DNA from: Rhopalosiphum padi
Taxonomy: Eukaryota; Arthropoda; Insecta; Hemiptera; Aphididae
Direction: 5' to 3'
Assembly (NCBI RefSeq): GCF_020882245.1
Contig: NC_083599.1
Location: 42,930,748 to 42,994,747 of the forward strand
DNA length: 64,000 bases
The notes beneath the pieces are model-generated. The model searched no databases, had not been told where the DNA came from, and saw only the letters and a program-made list of their open reading frames with translations. The position numbers were made by a program, and so were the translations under genes. Of the stretch, positions 63,778-64,000 are shown piece by piece (the first letter of the stretch is position 1; every line of letters begins with the position of its first letter).

Positions 63778-64000
63778 GTAAGTTTCTTGACCCTTGACTA
63801 CTAGATCAAGAAAATGATTCTAATTTATAATTTTTAACTTTCACTTTTTTCATTTTACCTGATATTTTTACTTCATAAAAACTATAAAATATGATTTTAT
63901 AAGTCAATTCTGACCAATAATACAACTTAAAATTTTTTCGTATTGAAAAGGAGCGATTTTCAGTTGTTGTACAAATGTATTCTTTAGTTACACTCATAAT
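63561..64000 (+). repeat. Higher-order unit 6, cut by the window end
   Basis: It contains the core, exon 1 (ATG at 63759, donor after 63777) and the first part of the intron. Cassette A would start near 64332, outside the window. The array therefore continues to the right. Confidence 0.9.

Overview
The window looks like eukaryotic, AT-rich, repeat-dominated DNA from a heterochromatic or ampliconic region. An insect or other arthropod is my best guess, from long satellite arrays, compact AT-rich spliceosomal signals and no CpG depletion in the satellite. No recognisable protein family pins down the taxon. I see no rRNA, tRNA, CRISPR or transposase, and no conventional long gene. Coordinates and repeat offsets were worked out by hand, so the edges of the large duplications are good to about one monomer.

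Region 1 (1-41189) is one uninterrupted head-to-tail satellite array. It has 126 complete monomers of 326 or 327 bp plus a 44-bp stub, all in the same orientation. Each monomer starts at a CCTAGG box next to CCACCAGGTGACC and contains the perfect palindrome TTTTTCGAAAAA. Shared private variants show that the array grew by nested block duplications of 3, 5, 6, 7, 10, 19 and 43 monomers and by exchange between subfamilies.

Region 2 (41190-42703) is single-copy AT-rich sequence with no supportable gene. A 15-bp palindrome lies just after the satellite junction, and a tandem 19-bp duplication lies at the far end.

Region 3 (42704-64000) is a second, unrelated array. Its building blocks are a ~183-bp exon-less module and a ~420-bp version of the same module that carries a ~130-bp exon-like cassette with an AG acceptor and often a GTACGT donor. 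On the left (42944-46768) diverged cassettes recur every ~1147 bp. From 46769 the blocks form five complete higher-order units and one partial unit (3322, 3503, 3140, 3139 and 3688 bp, then a part). Each unit opens with a CpG-rich core containing a CTCF-like motif. There follows a first ATG 19 nt before a consensus splice donor, then exon cassettes A, B and C, an AATAAA signal, and a run of 183-bp modules. Unit lengths differ only by whole 183-bp modules.

The most interesting reading is a tandemly amplified mini-gene. Exon 1 (ATG plus 19 nt, phase 1) joins in frame to cassette C, giving a predicted 49-residue peptide followed by a polyadenylation signal. Cassettes A and B read in other phases and may be skipped or decayed. 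The alternative is that the units are non-coding or pseudogenic satellite that captured a promoter and exon. Transcript data would decide.
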